Numbered from the stretch's first letter, positions 46,826 through 55,940 are shown. The stretch is DNA of 64,000 bases from Vineibacter terrae (GCF_008039615.1 NZ_VDUZ01000026.1:56367-120366), one strand, 5' to 3'. The notes: generated by a model not told the origin, from the letters alone. A program made the numbers and translations.

Positions 46826-46973
46826 GGGCGATCGCATATGGCCGTCCTGTCATCCCGAGCGTAGCGAGGGATCTCCTGCGGCAAGACGCACGGTGCGCTA
46901 TTCGCAGGAGATCCCTCGCTGCGCTCGGGATGACGGGGGCACCAGCGCGGCGTCGCGCCATATGCGATCGCCC
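46826..46973. repeat. Nested palindrome: family-A repeat inside a second inverted repeat
   Basis: Perfect 17-bp ends GGGCGATCGCATATGGC and GCCATATGCGATCGCCC enclose a complete family-A element (46847-46936). The rest of the gap to 47235 holds further copies of the words GCATATGGCGATATGCGGTC (about 47086) but no gene. Confidence 0.85.
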
Positions 46974-47234
46974 AACCCAAGGGTGGGCCGCTGCACGAAC
47001 GGTGCGACAAATGGCTGAAGCAATCGACCGGATCTGGAGCCCATCCTTCGGGGGACGGCCGCTATGCGGCCTGCTCGGGATGAGATTGCATATGGCGATA
47101 TGCGGTCGCCCTGGGCGCCCTGGGGAGCCGTGTAGCGACGGCGGCGGGTGGTTTGTCGCGACCCAGCGTCGCGTCACGCCTATATCCTGTGTCAGTTCCG
47201 GATCCATGCCGCCGGGCGTCACGGGAGGGCCGCA

Positions 47235-48014
47235 GTGAGATCGGATGAAGAAGCCCTTGTCCTTTCAGGTGCGACGGGAGGTTACCGGGAGTTCCGTCCG
47301 GCCGCTGCCCTCGAGCGGCATTTCCAGTGCATCTGGTCCAATGCACTTGTCCACGGCCACGGCGCCAGCCTGGCGGTCGTGCCTGATGGCTGCATTGACC
47401 TCACGTGGATCGCCGGCGAGCTGATCGTGGCCGGACCTGATGTCGGCGTCGCCGTGTCGCCGATCGCCGCGGCTGGCACCGTCGTCGGGATCCGCTTCCG
47501 TCCCGGCGCTGCCGCGAAGTGGCTTGGCCTGCCAATGTCGGAGCTTGTGGACAGCCGGATCGCGCTCGCCGCGTTCTGGGGTGCGCGGGCACGCGAGATC
47601 GCAGCAAGAATTGGCGACCAGGAAACCATCGCCACGCGCATGCGCGTGCTACAGGAGGCGCTCGTCCGGATCGCGCCGGATGTGGATGCTCCGGCACCGG
47701 ACATGGGCTTTGTCTTCAACGTGCTTGGAACCGGGTCCGGCGGCAAGGGAATGGCCATTGTTCTTGACCGCCTCGACATGAGCCCGCGAACGCTCCGCCG
47801 CCGTTGCGAAGAAGCCTTCGGCTATGGACCGAAGACGCTCGATCGCATCCTGCGTTTCCAGCGATTTCTAAGGCTCGCCCAGGCCTCCGGCCGCCCGCGA
47901 CTCGCCGGCCTTGCCGCCGCGGCCGGATACGCCGACCAAGCCCACCTCACGCGCGAGGTCCGGCGCTTGTCCGGATTCTCGCCGGCAGCGGTTCTCTCGC
48001 AAATCCGCGCCTGA
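47235..48014 (+). CDS. AraC-family transcriptional regulator
   Basis: A 259-residue regulator. The N-terminal part (YREFRPAAALERHFQCIWSN, then VVPDGCIDLTWIAGELIVAG and TVVGIRFRPGAAAKWLGLPM) matches the DUF6597 sensor domain. The C-terminal part is an AraC-type HTH (LDRLDMSPRTLRRRCEEAFG, LAAAAGYADQAHLTREVRRL). The GTG start at 47235 has GGGAGG six bases upstream. It lies just before SRPBCC and VOC genes, which it may control. Confidence 0.9.
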   Translation: MRSDEEALVLSGATGGYREFRPAAALERHFQCIWSNALVHGHGASLAVVPDGCIDLTWIAGELIVAGPDVGVAVSPIAAAGTVVGIRFRPGAAAKWLGLPMSELVDSRIALAAFWGARAREIAARIGDQETIATRMRVLQEALVRIAPDVDAPAPDMGFVFNVLGTGSGGKGMAIVLDRLDMSPRTLRRRCEEAFGYGPKTLDRILRFQRFLRLAQASGRPRLAGLAAAAGYADQAHLTREVRRLSGFSPAAVLSQIRA

Positions 48015-48084
48015 CTGGCCGTTTTGTTCAATACGTCCGGCTTTCCGCCGCCTTATCGATCCTTTGCCGTTCAAGGAGGCGAAC

Positions 48085-48483
48085 ATGACCATCCATCCAT
48101 CCCGCACGATCTCCGTCTCGATCGATCGCGACTATCGCGAAGTCTATGGCTTCGCTTCCATGCCGGAGAACTTTCCGCGGTGGGCAGCCGGCCTCGGCAG
48201 GCGCTTTGAAAAGTCAGGCGAGGAATGGACCGCGGAAGATCCGCAGGGCCGCCTCATTCGGATTCGCTTCTCTCGGCCAAACGAATTCAATGTGCTTGAC
48301 CATACGGTTTGGGGCGTGGACGGGGAAACCCGCAATGCCATGCGCGTGGTGCCGAACGGCACTGGCGCCGAAGTCATGTTCACGCTCCTGAGGACCCCTC
48401 GAATGACAGAGGAAGCTTTCGCCGCGGATGCCGCCGCCGTGGAACGCGATCTCAAGGCGCTCAAGACGCTGCTCGAACCCTGA
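48085..48483 (+). CDS. SRPBCC-superfamily protein
   Basis: A 132-residue small lipid/ligand-binding fold: HPSRTISVSIDRDYREVYGF, PENFPRWAAGLGRRFEKSGE, then VWGVDGETRNAMRVVPNGTG and VMFTLLRTPRMTEEAFAADA. AAGGAGG precedes the ATG. It follows the AraC regulator by 70 bases in the same direction. Ligand unknown. SRPBCC proteins often pair with stress regulators. Confidence 0.85.
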   Translation: MTIHPSRTISVSIDRDYREVYGFASMPENFPRWAAGLGRRFEKSGEEWTAEDPQGRLIRIRFSRPNEFNVLDHTVWGVDGETRNAMRVVPNGTGAEVMFTLLRTPRMTEEAFAADAAAVERDLKALKTLLEP

Positions 48484-48498
48484 CCCGATCAAGCAGGG

Positions 48499-48657
48499 TG
48501 ATCGCATATGGCGCCGTTCACCCCTCGCCCCGCGGCATTCACAATAGGACCGTCATCCCGAGCGCCAGCGAGGGATGACAGTGAAGATGCGTGGACACCG
48601 TAGCGCTGCCACGGGGCGAGGAGACAGCACCGGTGCTCCCATATGCCCTGCGATCAC
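48499..48657. repeat. Second GATCGCATATG-flanked repeat
   Basis: GTGATCGCATATGG at the left and CCCATATGCCCTGCGATCAC at the right form imperfect inverted ends. Inside are an inverted CTCGCCCCG/CGGGGCGAG pair and a collapsed family-A element (about 48552-48582) in which only TCATCCCGAGCGCCAGCGAG and GATGACAG remain. It resembles the composite at 46826. Confidence 0.7.
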
Positions 48658-48671
48658 AAAGGAGATGATCC

Positions 48672-49043
48672 ATGGCCATGTCCGGCAACAATCATCGCAT
48701 TGACTATGTCGAGTTTTCAGTTGGTGACATAAGCCGCTCAGGGCGCTTCTACGGCAAGGCATTCGGCTGGTCTTTCAAGGACTATGGTCCGGGCTATTGC
48801 GAATTCAGCGATGGTCGGCTGACCGGCGGTTTCGCGCTCCGCGCCGATGGCGATCCAGGGGGCGGCATCAAAGGAGGCGGACCCCTGGTCATTCTCTACG
48901 CAAGCGATCTCGCTGAAGCTCAGCGCCGAATTGAAGAGGCGGGCGGGAGCATCGTGAAGCCCGCCTACTCTTTCCCCGGCGGGCGACGCTTTCACTTCTC
49001 TGATCCGGACGGCTACGAGCTGGCCGTCTGGTCGAACAAGTGA
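48672..49043 (+). CDS. VOC (glyoxalase/bleomycin-resistance) family protein
   Basis: A 123-residue protein with two beta-alpha-beta-beta-beta modules: NHRIDYVEFSVGDISRSGRF (metal-face His or Glu) and VILYASDLAEAQRRIEEAGG, then FHFSDPDGYELAVWSNK. Typical VOC size and motifs. AAGGAG seven bases before the ATG. The activity (isomerase, dioxygenase or binding protein) cannot be deduced. Confidence 0.9.
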   Translation: MAMSGNNHRIDYVEFSVGDISRSGRFYGKAFGWSFKDYGPGYCEFSDGRLTGGFALRADGDPGGGIKGGGPLVILYASDLAEAQRRIEEAGGSIVKPAYSFPGGRRFHFSDPDGYELAVWSNK

Positions 49044-49261
49044 AGGCCGGTCGAGCGACGCGGCGCACGGGTGCGTGCAGCCAGGTGCTGCATGCACGCA
49101 TCCCAGCGTTCGGCCGCGCAGGAGCCCGGATGCGCCGGGAGCACCCGGGTCGGCGAACCGGCGCGAGGAGCTGCTGGAACGAAGACGCTCGGCCTGCCAC
49201 ACTGACGGCGCAGGCGGCGCACGCTTCCGGCGCTGCCGCCCTCCCCGACCCGGACGCCCCG

Positions 49262-50344
49262 ATGACCCTGTTATGGAGCCAGACCGCGCGTGAGCTTTCG
49301 CCCTATGTGCCGGGCGAGCAGCCGCGTATCGCCGATCTGGTGAAGCTCAACACCAACGAAAGCCCGTTTGGTCCGTCGCCGCTCGCGCTGGAAGCGATGC
49401 GGTCCGCCGCCAGCGATGCCTTGCGGCTCTATCCGGATCCCGAGGCGACCGAGCTGCGCGCGGCGCTCGCCGACCGCCACGGCCTGAAGCCCGGGCAGGT
49501 GTTCGTCGGCAACGGCTCGGACGAGGTGCTGGCGCATGCCTTCGTCGCGCTTCTGAAGCAGTCAAGGAAGCTGCTGTTTCCGGACGTCACCTACAGCTTC
49601 TACGCCGTGTGGGCCCAGTTGTTCGGCATCGCCTGCGAAGCCGTGCCGCTGGACGACACCATGCATGTCAGGGTCGACGACTATCGCCGCACGGCAGGAT
49701 CGATCGTGATCGCCAACCCCAACGCGCCGACCGGCATCGCATTGCCGCGCGCCGAGATCGCCCGGCTGCTCCAGGAGCATCCCGACATCCCGGTGCTGAT
49801 CGACGAGGCCTATGTCGATTTCGGCGGCGAAAGCGCCGTTCCGCTGATCGCCGATCATCCGAACCTGCTGGTCGTGCAGACGATGTCGAAATCGCGGGCC
49901 CTGGCCGGCCTGCGCGTCGGCTATGCGCTGGGCGACGTGGGGCTGATCGAGGCGCTGCGCCGCGTGAAGGACAGCTTCAACTCCTACCCGCTCGGCCGCA
50001 TCGCGCAGGCCGGCGCGACGGCCTCGGTCCGCGACGAAGCCTATTTCCGCGACACCTGCGCCAGGGTCGTCACGGCACGGCAAGCGATGACGCAGGCGCT
50101 GGCCGGGCTCGGCATGGTTGTCCTGCCGTCGAGCGCGAACTTCGTCTTCGCCAGGCATCCCGCCAGAGGCGGGCCGGACCTGGCGGCGGCGTTGCGTGAG
50201 CGTGCGGTGCTGGTGCGGCATTTCAACAAGCCGCGCACGGCGCCCTATCTGCGCATCACCGTCGGGACGGAGGACGACACCCGGCGGCTGATCGCAGCGC
50301 TGATGGACATCCTGGACATTTCCGTCACCAATGCCGATCGATGA
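49262..50344 (+). CDS. Histidinol-phosphate aminotransferase-like PLP enzyme
   Basis: A 360-residue class I/II aminotransferase of the HisC branch: IADLVKLNTNESPFGPSPLA, LYPDPEATELRAALADRHGL, NGSDEVL, PNAPTG, IDEAYVDFG and the PLP-binding K210 in QTMSKSRALAGLRVGYALGD. The C-terminal arm YLRITVGTEDDTRRLIAAL is as in HisC. It probably uses histidinol phosphate and glutamate, or aromatic amino acids as HisC-like enzymes often do. No other his genes are near. The ribosome site is weak, and the frame is open far upstream of 49262. Confidence 0.9.
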   Translation: MTLLWSQTARELSPYVPGEQPRIADLVKLNTNESPFGPSPLALEAMRSAASDALRLYPDPEATELRAALADRHGLKPGQVFVGNGSDEVLAHAFVALLKQSRKLLFPDVTYSFYAVWAQLFGIACEAVPLDDTMHVRVDDYRRTAGSIVIANPNAPTGIALPRAEIARLLQEHPDIPVLIDEAYVDFGGESAVPLIADHPNLLVVQTMSKSRALAGLRVGYALGDVGLIEALRRVKDSFNSYPLGRIAQAGATASVRDEAYFRDTCARVVTARQAMTQALAGLGMVVLPSSANFVFARHPARGGPDLAAALRERAVLVRHFNKPRTAPYLRITVGTEDDTRRLIAALMDILDISVTNADR

Positions 50345-50421
50345 TGAAGACGCGCCGCTGCGCAGCCTCACGGTGACAGTGCTGACGGCGAGCTGATACT
50401 CAAAGGAACCGGAGCCGGCTT

Positions 50422-51306
50422 TCATGCCTGCTGCCGGAACCAGTTCAGCAAGCTCTCCAGCCTATCTCTGCGTGGGTGGCTGGACAGGAGCACAGCCCAG
50501 TATGTCGGGCCAGGCAGGGAAATATCTGAAAGCAGTATCAGCGAACCCGCATTCAACAGGTCTGTGATGAGGTGCTGGGAGGCCAGCACTGCGCCGTGAC
50601 CCGCGACCGCCGCCTCGATCGCGTGGATTTCCTCAGAGAACGTTTGGATCGTGCGTGGCAGTGCAGCCTCGGCCCGGGTCAGTGCGTGCCAACGCTCCCA
50701 GCTCGGCGCGTTGGCCGACCCGGACTTCCAGCGATAGTGCAGCAATGGCAATGCCAGAATCTGGTCAGGCGAAAGCTGTCCTCGATTTTCGATCAGGCTC
50801 GGCGCGCATGCAGGTACTATGCGGTCCGGAAACAGCCGGTGCCACTCGGCATCCGAGTTCGGCCGTTCAGCGTAGCGGATCGCCATGTCGATGTCCGACG
50901 CATGCAGGTCCGCGACACGGTCCTCCGCCTCGACGACAACGGTAAGTCCCGTCTGTCGACGCAGGTCCGGCAGCCGGGGCATCAACCATCTGCTGGCGAA
51001 GGCCATCGTGACGGACAGCCGCAACGGATCGCCCCGACCATCGACGGAGAGCTGTTCGATCGCGCCCGCGATCCGGTCAAGAGAATCCCTCAGGACTGGA
51101 AACAACTTTTCCCCCGCGGATGAAAGCCGCAGCGGTCGCGGATAGCGACGAAACAGTTCTACGCCCAGGATTTCCTCCAGCTGCCGCACCTGATGGCTGA
51201 TCGCCGTAGGCGTGAGATGCAGTTCCTCGGCTGCATGCGTGAAATGCAGATGGCGCGCGGCAGCTTCAAAGGCGCGCAAGGCGTGAAGCGGCGGGAGCTT
51301 TCGCAA
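50422..51306 (-). CDS. LysR-family regulator (GcvA-like)
   Basis: A 294-residue LysR regulator. The DNA-binding domain reads LPPLHALRAFEAAARHLHFT, then HAAEELHLTPTAISHQVRQL. The effector domain includes DIDMAIRYAERPNSDAEWHR, typical of the GcvA subgroup. The start is the TTG at 51306, because GGAGG lies eight bases upstream and the length then matches the family. It is divergent from the azoreductase gene, which it probably controls. Confidence 0.9.
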   Translation of the reverse strand: MRKLPPLHALRAFEAAARHLHFTHAAEELHLTPTAISHQVRQLEEILGVELFRRYPRPLRLSSAGEKLFPVLRDSLDRIAGAIEQLSVDGRGDPLRLSVTMAFASRWLMPRLPDLRRQTGLTVVVEAEDRVADLHASDIDMAIRYAERPNSDAEWHRLFPDRIVPACAPSLIENRGQLSPDQILALPLLHYRWKSGSANAPSWERWHALTRAEAALPRTIQTFSEEIHAIEAAVAGHGAVLASQHLITDLLNAGSLILLSDISLPGPTYWAVLLSSHPRRDRLESLLNWFRQQA

Positions 51307-51443
51307 GAATACGACCTCCGGGACCGAAACAACCCACGATGAATCTTGCTCATCGTGACCTTGAGATATGCGCTTTGGCCAAGCTTTTCCAAGCCTGCTA
51401 CCTCCGGACAGACAGAAACTTTGCATCATGCGAGGAAAGACAC

Positions 51444-52226
51444 ATGGCCACGTTGCTGCGGATCGATGCCAGCGCACAGCTGGAGGATCGCTCCCTGACC
51501 CGTAAGCTGACCGGCATATTCACCGAGGAATTTTTGAAGGCCGCCCCCGACACCGAAATCATCGTTCGCGATGTGGGATATGAGCCCATCCCGGCGATCG
51601 ACCATCGCTTTATTCATGCCGCTTTCACACCGCCGCATGCCCGGGAAAGGTGGATGAGGGAGCGGCTGGCGCTGTCCGACCGCCTCGTCGACGAAGTGGA
51701 AGAGGCGGACATCATCGTCATGGGCGCACCGATGTACAATTACGGCCTGCCCACGGCTCTCAAGGGCTGGATCGACCACGTCGCCCGGATTGGCCGGACT
51801 TTCTCCTTCGACCCGTCACGCGGGGATTTCCCGATCGAGCCGATCCTCTCCGGCAAGAAGCTCGTCGTCCTGTCTTCACGCGGCGAGTTTGGCTTCGAGG
51901 CCGGCGGTCAGAGGGGCCACATGAACGCGCTCGACCCCGCAATTGCCGCTTGCGCCCATTACTTCGGCGTCGACGCCCGAACGATCGAAACAGTCGCCAT
52001 CGAGTATCAGGAATTCAAGGATGACAGGCACTATCGGTCAGTGGAGGCCGCCAAGCGAAAGACACGCGAAATCGCGCTGCGCCTGGGATCGAGCTGGCCC
52101 GTATCCGGATCGCTAGTCCCTGACACACCTGTCATCCCGAGCGCACACGAGGCGCTCGAACGCACGGCCTTCAGCTCATCACGTCACTTCCCGGTCAATC
52201 CCGATAGCGAAGCGCGTCGACGATGA
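51444..52226 (+). CDS. FMN-dependent NADH:quinone oxidoreductase/azoreductase with aberrant C-terminus
   Basis: A 260-residue flavodoxin-like enzyme: LLRIDASAQLEDRSLTRKLT (FMN phosphate loop), MGAPMYNYGLPTALKGWIDH and VVLSSRGEFGFEAGG. These match AzoR, a quinone/azo reductase of about 200 residues. The last ~50 residues (from about LRLGSSWPVSGSLVPDTPVI) are not family-like: they are encoded by a family-A repeat fragment at about 52128-52150 and run 32 bases into the convergent LysR gene. The original stop codon has probably been lost. GAGGAAAG precedes the ATG at 51444. Confidence 0.9.
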   Translation: MATLLRIDASAQLEDRSLTRKLTGIFTEEFLKAAPDTEIIVRDVGYEPIPAIDHRFIHAAFTPPHARERWMRERLALSDRLVDEVEEADIIVMGAPMYNYGLPTALKGWIDHVARIGRTFSFDPSRGDFPIEPILSGKKLVVLSSRGEFGFEAGGQRGHMNALDPAIAACAHYFGVDARTIETVAIEYQEFKDDRHYRSVEAAKRKTREIALRLGSSWPVSGSLVPDTPVIPSAHEALERTAFSSSRHFPVNPDSEARRR

Positions 52227-53088
52227 CCTTGAATGCAAGAAGGTTCTGACGTCGGCTCGGATAATAGAGGAAATAACCCTCGAAGAAGGGTGACCAATCG
52301 TCGAGAGCCTGCACCAGCGATCCGGATGCGATGTGCCGCTCGACGATGTCTTCCGGGACATAGGCGATGCCAAGACCGCTCACCGCCGCGTCGATCATGG
52401 CGTAGGAGTTGTTGAACGTCAGTTGGCCGTCCACGCGAACGCGTAGCGCCTGTCCATCCTTCTCGAACTCCCATGCGTAAAGGCCGCCGGCGGTCTCGTG
52501 GCGCATGTTGATGCAGACATGCCGGACCAGATCCTGCGGATGTTCAGGCCTGCCGCGCGCCGCAAGATAGTCAGGTGAAGCCACGGCGACCAGGCGCCAG
52601 TCCGGTCCGATCCGGACCGCGATCATGTCTTTCTCGACGCTTTTTCCAAGCCGGACGCCGGCGTCGAAGCCTTCCTCGACAATGTTGCGGAAGGTGCTGT
52701 CCAGGATCAGTTCTACGTGGATGTCGGGATAGGCGCCGAGGACCGGCTTCAGCCTGGGCCAGACCACGCTCTCCTGCGCATGGTCGGACAGGGTCAGCCG
52801 GATCGAGCCCGATGGCTTCTCGCGCAACGCCATCAGCGCCGCGATCTCGTCCTCTATCTCGGCGATGCGCGGCGTTATGGTCTGCAGCAACCTTTCGCCT
52901 GCGGCGGTCGCCGCGACGTTCCGCGTGGTGCGCGTCAGAAGGCGGATGCCCATCCGGGCTTCGAGCTGCTTGATCGTGTAGCTGAGCGTCGATTGCGCCA
53001 CCCCGAGCCTTGCCGCCGCCTTGGTGAAGCTGCGTTCTTCGGCGACGGCCTGAAACCACGTCAGTTGGTTGAGGTCGGTCCTGCTCAT
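52195..53088 (-). CDS. LysR-family regulator (paralogue 1)
   Basis: A 297-residue LysR protein: LTWFQAVAEERSFTKAAARL, then GVAQSTLSYTIKQLEARMGI, then REKPSGSIRLTLSDHA and AGGLYAWEFEKDGQALRVRV. It is of equal length and clearly related along its whole length to the regulator at 54943-55836. It is divergent from the MFS gene at 53169 with an 80-base gap holding a candidate operator. Likely an activator of that gene. Confidence 0.94.
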   Translation of the reverse strand: MSRTDLNQLTWFQAVAEERSFTKAAARLGVAQSTLSYTIKQLEARMGIRLLTRTTRNVAATAAGERLLQTITPRIAEIEDEIAALMALREKPSGSIRLTLSDHAQESVVWPRLKPVLGAYPDIHVELILDSTFRNIVEEGFDAGVRLGKSVEKDMIAVRIGPDWRLVAVASPDYLAARGRPEHPQDLVRHVCINMRHETAGGLYAWEFEKDGQALRVRVDGQLTFNNSYAMIDAAVSGLGIAYVPEDIVERHIASGSLVQALDDWSPFFEGYFLYYPSRRQNLLAFKVIVDALRYRD

Positions 53089-53116
53089 GAAGCGTCTTCA
53101 CCTGCCTCAGGGATAG

Positions 53117-53137
53117 ATTATTCGATTCATTCGATAA
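53117..53137. promoter_or_regulatory. Candidate LysR operator
   Basis: TTATTCGA-N5-TCGATAA is an imperfect AT-rich dyad of T-N11-A type in the middle of the 80-base divergent gap between the LysR and MFS genes. Confidence 0.4.
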
Positions 53138-53168
53138 GTCCTTGCCGATTCTGACGGATAATCGCTTT

Positions 53169-54401
53169 ATGCCACAACCCCTAGGTTTGCGCTGCAACAA
53201 TGCCGGAGCGAACCAAGTGGGCGCCGCCACATCAGAAGCAGCAAACAAACCCGCCGCAGCCTGGGGCGCGGTCCTCTCGATGGCGCTCTGCGTGGCCATG
53301 CTGATCGCTTCCGAGTTCATGCCGGTCAGCCTGCTCACGCCGATGGCCGCTGGGCTGCACGCGACCGAAGGGCAGACCGGACAGGCGATTTCGATCAGCG
53401 GCCTCTTCGCAGTGGCAGCCAGCGTGGTCGTCACCACCGTCGCCGGGACGTTGAATCGGAAATGGGTTCTGGTCGCCATGACGGCCTTCATGCTCTTGTC
53501 GCTGGTCCTGGTGGCGGCAGCGCCAAATTTCGCGGTGCTCATGACCGGCCGCGCGCTGCTCGGCATCTGCATCGGCGGCTTCTGGTCTTTGGCCACCGCG
53601 GTCATCATGCGCCTGGTTCCTGAAGGCGATGTGCCGCGCGCGCTCGCCCTGATGTATGGCGGGCAAGCCATCGCGGCGGCCTTTGCCGCACCGATCGGCA
53701 GTTCTCTGGGCGGCATGTTCGGCTGGCGCGCCGTGTTCTGGGCGCTGACGCCCATCGTCGCCATCAACCTCGTCTGGCATCTCATCGCCCTGCCGTCGTT
53801 GCCGGCCCGCCAGCGCCAGGACTTCCGCACGATGTTCGGTTTGCTCAGGCGCCCTTACTTCCGGCGTGGCCTGATCGCAGCGATGCTGTCGTGGGGCTCC
53901 GCCTTCGCGATGTTCACGTATCTGCGCCCGTTCCTGGAACAGGTGACGGGTGCGGATGTGACGACCCTGTCCATCCTGCTGCTCGTGCTGGGTTGCGCCG
54001 GCTTCGCCGGCACCTGGGCTTCGGGCCGCTTTCTGAGCGGCAACGTCGCGCCTCTGCTGCGACTGCCTGCGCTGTTGATGGGCGCTTGCACGCTCGGCCT
54101 TCTGCTCCTCGGCGGCTCCGTGATCGCCACGAGCCTGTTCCTCGCGCTCTGGGGCGCGATGAACACCGCGATGTTGGTGATCTGGATGACGTGGATGTCG
54201 CAGAACGTGGACGATGCGCCCGAAGCCGCCGGCAGCCTGATGGTGGCGGCGATCCAGACGTCGATCCTGCTGGGCGCTGTGGTCGGCGGTCTGCTGCTGG
54301 ACGGCATGACAATCTCCGCGACCTTCATCGGCAGCGTGGTGCTGGCCTGCCTCGCGATAGCGCTCATCGGCAATGGCTCGCGTCTGCTCAAGCCTGAATG
54401 A
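53169..54401 (+). CDS. MFS efflux transporter (AraJ/NepI-like)
   Basis: A 410-residue transporter with twelve hydrophobic segments. AWGAVLSMALCVAMLIASEF opens the first, and the motifs LTPMAAGLHATEGQTGQAIS, LNRKWVLVAMTAFMLLSLVL and GRALLGICIGGFWSLATAVI are typical of DHA1-type drug/sugar exporters of the YdhP/NepI group. Several in-frame starts exist between 53169 and the first span. Divergent from a LysR regulator and followed after 31 bases by a cyclophilin-like gene. Confidence 0.9.
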   Translation: MPQPLGLRCNNAGANQVGAATSEAANKPAAAWGAVLSMALCVAMLIASEFMPVSLLTPMAAGLHATEGQTGQAISISGLFAVAASVVVTTVAGTLNRKWVLVAMTAFMLLSLVLVAAAPNFAVLMTGRALLGICIGGFWSLATAVIMRLVPEGDVPRALALMYGGQAIAAAFAAPIGSSLGGMFGWRAVFWALTPIVAINLVWHLIALPSLPARQRQDFRTMFGLLRRPYFRRGLIAAMLSWGSAFAMFTYLRPFLEQVTGADVTTLSILLLVLGCAGFAGTWASGRFLSGNVAPLLRLPALLMGACTLGLLLLGGSVIATSLFLALWGAMNTAMLVIWMTWMSQNVDDAPEAAGSLMVAAIQTSILLGAVVGGLLLDGMTISATFIGSVVLACLAIALIGNGSRLLKPE

Positions 54402-54432
54402 CCGCGGGACCGCACAAGAAGGGAACCTTGAA

Positions 54433-54891
54433 ATGACGTACCGGCCAGTTCCGTCGTCACGCCGCGCCCTGCTGGCTGCGGTTGCCGGTCTCGCGCTCCC
54501 CTCTTTGGCGCGAGCCCAGCCCAACCGGAAAGGAGCCGTGATGCGCCTCAGATTCATTTTCGCGGATGAGGATTTCACGGCGACGCTGGAGGACAATCCC
54601 ACCGCACGCGATCTGGTTTCCATGCTGCCGCTGGAACTGAAGATCGCCGACTATTCCACAAACGAAAAGATCACCTATCTGCCGCGCAAGCTCACCGAGC
54701 AAGGGAGCGGACGCTTCGACAACGAAGCGGTCGGCGACCTTTGCTACTACGCCCCCTGGGGCAACCTGGCGATGTTCCATGGGCCCTATCGCTGGTCGGG
54801 CGGCCTGATCCGGCTCGGCCGCCTGGACCAGGGGGCCAAGCCGTTGCTGGTGCGCGGCGAGCATCCATTGCGCGTCGAGATCTTTCCCTGA
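54433..54891 (+). CDS. Exported cyclophilin-like fold protein
   Basis: A 152-residue protein with a twin-arginine-like signal (SSRRALLAAVAGLALPSLAR, then AQ) followed by a cyclophilin-like domain (RLRFIFADEDFTATLEDNPT, then DLVSMLPLELKIADYSTNEK, then YYAPWGNLAMFHGPYRWSGG). The family is small and poorly characterised. It is often found next to quinone/aromatic-stress genes with LysR regulators, as here. AAGGGA precedes the ATG. Confidence 0.85.
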   Translation: MTYRPVPSSRRALLAAVAGLALPSLARAQPNRKGAVMRLRFIFADEDFTATLEDNPTARDLVSMLPLELKIADYSTNEKITYLPRKLTEQGSGRFDNEAVGDLCYYAPWGNLAMFHGPYRWSGGLIRLGRLDQGAKPLLVRGEHPLRVEIFP

Positions 54892-54942
54892 ACCTCACGG
54901 AGGCGAACATGCGCGCGTTCCGGAAAGGGTGGCAGGGTATGC

Positions 54943-55836
54943 CTAGCGACGATATCTCAACGCCTCGACCAGCAAGGCGAAAGCCGGCGGCGGCTGGCGG
55001 CGGCTTGGATAGTAGAGGTGATAGCCGGAGAAAGGCTCGCACCAGTCGGCGAGCACACGGACGAGCCGTCCATCGGCAAGATAGGGCGCGACCTGACCTT
55101 CGGTCAGATAGACCAGCCCGTGTCCTTCCAGCGCCGCCCGGAGCATGAGGCTGGAGGTGTTGAACACCAGCTGGCCGTCCACACGGACATTGAGCGCGCG
55201 TCCCTTCTTCTCGAACTCCCAGGCATAGAGGCCGCCATGGGGCGGCAGGCGCAGATTGATGCAGTTGTGGCCGGTGAGGTCCTGCGGCCGCTTCGGTCGC
55301 GGGCGTGACACGAAATAGGATGGCGCGCCCGTGACGGCCATGCGCATCTCCGGTCCGATGGGGACCGCGATCATGTCCTTCGCTATGGTCTCGCCCGGTC
55401 GCACGCCCGCGTCAAAGCGCTCGCCCACGATGTCGGTCAGGCCATAGTCGATGACGATCTCGACCTTGATGTCGGGATATTGGTCTACGAGCTTGGCAAT
55501 GGCCGGCCACAGGATCGTGTCGGCCGCATGCTCCGATGCCGTCAGGCGGATCGTGCCGGACGGCTTCTCGCGCAGATCGTTCAAGCCGTCCAGTTCCCTG
55601 CGGATTTCCTCGATGCGCGGGCCGATCGACTGAACGAGGCGCTCACCTGCCTCGGTCGGCGCGACCCGCCGCGTTGTGCGCGTAAGCAGGCGCAAGCCGA
55701 GGCGCGCTTCGAGCCCACGAACGGTCTGGCTCAAGGCCGATTGCGAGACGCCCAGACGCTTCGCTGCCCGCGTGAAATTCCGCTCCTGCGCCACAACGAG
55801 GAAGGCGGCCAAATCGTTCAGGCTGTCGCCGGCCAT
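54943..55836 (-). CDS. LysR-family regulator (paralogue 2)
   Basis: A 297-residue LysR protein: NDLAAFLVVAQERNFTRAAK, then RLGVSQSALSQTVRGLEARL, then REKPSGTIRLTASEHAADTI and GGLYAWEFEKKGRALNVRVD. It is a paralogue of 52195-53088 (same length, same motifs throughout). Divergent from the broken cupin gene at 55941. It probably regulates the cupin/carboxymuconolactone decarboxylase pair. Confidence 0.94.
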   Translation of the reverse strand: MAGDSLNDLAAFLVVAQERNFTRAAKRLGVSQSALSQTVRGLEARLGLRLLTRTTRRVAPTEAGERLVQSIGPRIEEIRRELDGLNDLREKPSGTIRLTASEHAADTILWPAIAKLVDQYPDIKVEIVIDYGLTDIVGERFDAGVRPGETIAKDMIAVPIGPEMRMAVTGAPSYFVSRPRPKRPQDLTGHNCINLRLPPHGGLYAWEFEKKGRALNVRVDGQLVFNTSSLMLRAALEGHGLVYLTEGQVAPYLADGRLVRVLADWCEPFSGYHLYYPSRRQPPPAFALLVEALRYRR

Positions 55837-55940
55837 TCAGAAGAGTTCCTTATTGGTCTATGCGCAATCTAGCACCTAGTCGCACATTGCACAGCGCACT
55901 ATCTCGAGCAGCGAAGGCTGTGAGCGCGAAGGAGATTGCG

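Noticed and set aside
46826..46973. CRISPR-like array
   Set aside because: The repeats are palindromes at scattered gene borders, not regularly spaced direct repeats with unique spacers.
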